DNA of 5,405 bases, from NCBI GenBank assembly GCA_946538795.1, contig CAMNGY010000139.1:1-5405 (forward strand), read 5' to 3'. How positions within the stretch are numbered: the stretch's first letter is position 1; the number at the start of each line of letters is the position of its first letter. The stretch comes from an uncultured Treponema sp. GTDB taxonomy: Bacteria > Spirochaetota > Spirochaetia > Treponematales > Treponemataceae. The position numbers and the translations under genes were made by a program. The notes below the pieces were generated by a model that was not told the origin of the DNA, ran no database searches, and saw only the letters and a list, made by a program, of their open reading frames with translations. This document shows, one piece after another, positions 5,008 to 5,405 of the stretch.

Positions 5008-5043
5008 AATAATCAACAAGTCACTGTGTCGTGAGGTTTTAAT

Positions 5044-5405
5044 ATGAAAAAGGTTGTGTTCAGTTTGCTTGCAATATCCGTTCTGGCCTTTGCAGGATGT
5101 TCCAAGAAGAATCAGGTTTCGATTCAGAGCGAGAAGGACTTGATTGGAAAGACGGTCGGATGCCAGGCCGGTACTACGGGAGAGACGTATCTCAACGAGG
5201 ACGTTGAAGACGTGAAGATAAAGTCCTTCAAGACGGGGATTGACGCCGCCATGGACCTCATGAACGGTGGCCTGGATGCTGTCGTGCTGGACGAGATTCC
5301 TGCCAAGGAAATCGTAAGTAAGAACAGCTCCAAGCTTGCGATTGTGAACGCAAAATTCTCCAGCGAGGAGTATGCCATTGCAGTGCGCAAAGGTGACAGC
5401 GCGCT
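5044..5405 (+). CDS. Amino-acid ABC-transporter substrate-binding lipoprotein (SBP_bac_3 family, cut by the right edge)
   Basis: The first 120 residues are visible. A lipoprotein signal (MKKVVFSLLAISVLAFAGC) has a good lipobox ending at Cys19, so the protein should be membrane-anchored and periplasmic. GTGAGG (5031-5036) lies 7 nt before the ATG. The mature sequence goes almost at once into KDLIGKTVGCQAGTTGE (31-47), SFKTGIDAAMDLMNGGLDAVVLDE (61-84) and EEYAIAVRKGD (108-118). In ordinary polar-amino-acid binding proteins these are the second-lobe motifs, found about 100 residues after the signal peptide. The first lobe (the PPFEF and FDVDLA region) is absent from the N-terminus. The family captures amino acids for an ABC importer, but no permease or ATPase gene is visible and the ligand is unknown. 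Transcription is expected from the consensus promoter at 4911. Confidence 0.93.
   Translation, partial: MKKVVFSLLAISVLAFAGCSKKNQVSIQSEKDLIGKTVGCQAGTTGETYLNEDVEDVKIKSFKTGIDAAMDLMNGGLDAVVLDEIPAKEIVSKNSSKLAIVNAKFSSEEYAIAVRKGDSA

Noticed and set aside
4940..5043. A known riboswitch class in the lipoprotein leader
   Set aside because: I could match the hairpin to no conserved riboswitch core, and the leader is short with no expression-platform terminator.
5124..5390. 88-codon minus-strand open frame
   Set aside because: It is antisense to the clearly coding substrate-binding lipoprotein and shows no independent features.

Overview
The window looks like chromosomal DNA of a host-associated anaerobe with a Gram-negative-type envelope. 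A treponeme or related spirochaete is my best guess. This rests on the two-cluster ferredoxin, the lipoprotein-type substrate-binding protein, several secreted murein enzymes, roughly balanced base composition and mostly short intergenic gaps. It is an inference from family resemblance, not proof. I see no rRNA, tRNA, CRISPR array, transposase or phage gene.

Layout: (1) positions 1-464, minus strand, the N-terminal part of a secreted NlpC/P60 endopeptidase that runs off the left edge. (2) 465-675, a divergent intergenic region with an imperfect repeat. (3) 676-1746 and 1743-2486, plus strand, a two-gene unit with an ATGA overlap: a secreted protein of unknown function followed by a divergent lysozyme/transglycosylase-like protein. 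(4) 2518-3420, minus strand, a YkuE/YaeI-type metallophosphoesterase convergent with that unit. Its own promoter lies so close to the ATG that the mRNA is probably leaderless. (5) 3646-3819, a 57-residue 2[4Fe-4S] ferredoxin followed by a strong intrinsic terminator. (6) 3896-4807, a secreted LysM plus M23 (LytM-type) endopeptidase. (7) 4808-5043, a regulatory region with a direct repeat, a perfect-consensus sigma-70 promoter, a possible leaderless 19-codon ORF and a nested hairpin. (8) 5044 to the right edge, a lipoprotein of the amino-acid ABC-transporter substrate-binding family, whose mature part appears to start directly at the second lobe of the usual fold.

Together, three different classes of peptidoglycan-active enzyme (NlpC/P60, lysozyme-like, M23) lie within 4.8 kb, though in separate transcription units. 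The ferredoxin, phosphoesterase and transporter component have no obvious pathway link to them. The most interesting points are the leader in front of the substrate-binding lipoprotein, the lobe-2-first form of that protein, the repeated placement of -10 boxes 8-13 bp before start codons, and the unknown protein coupled to the lysozyme-like gene. No known defence or mobile system is visible.
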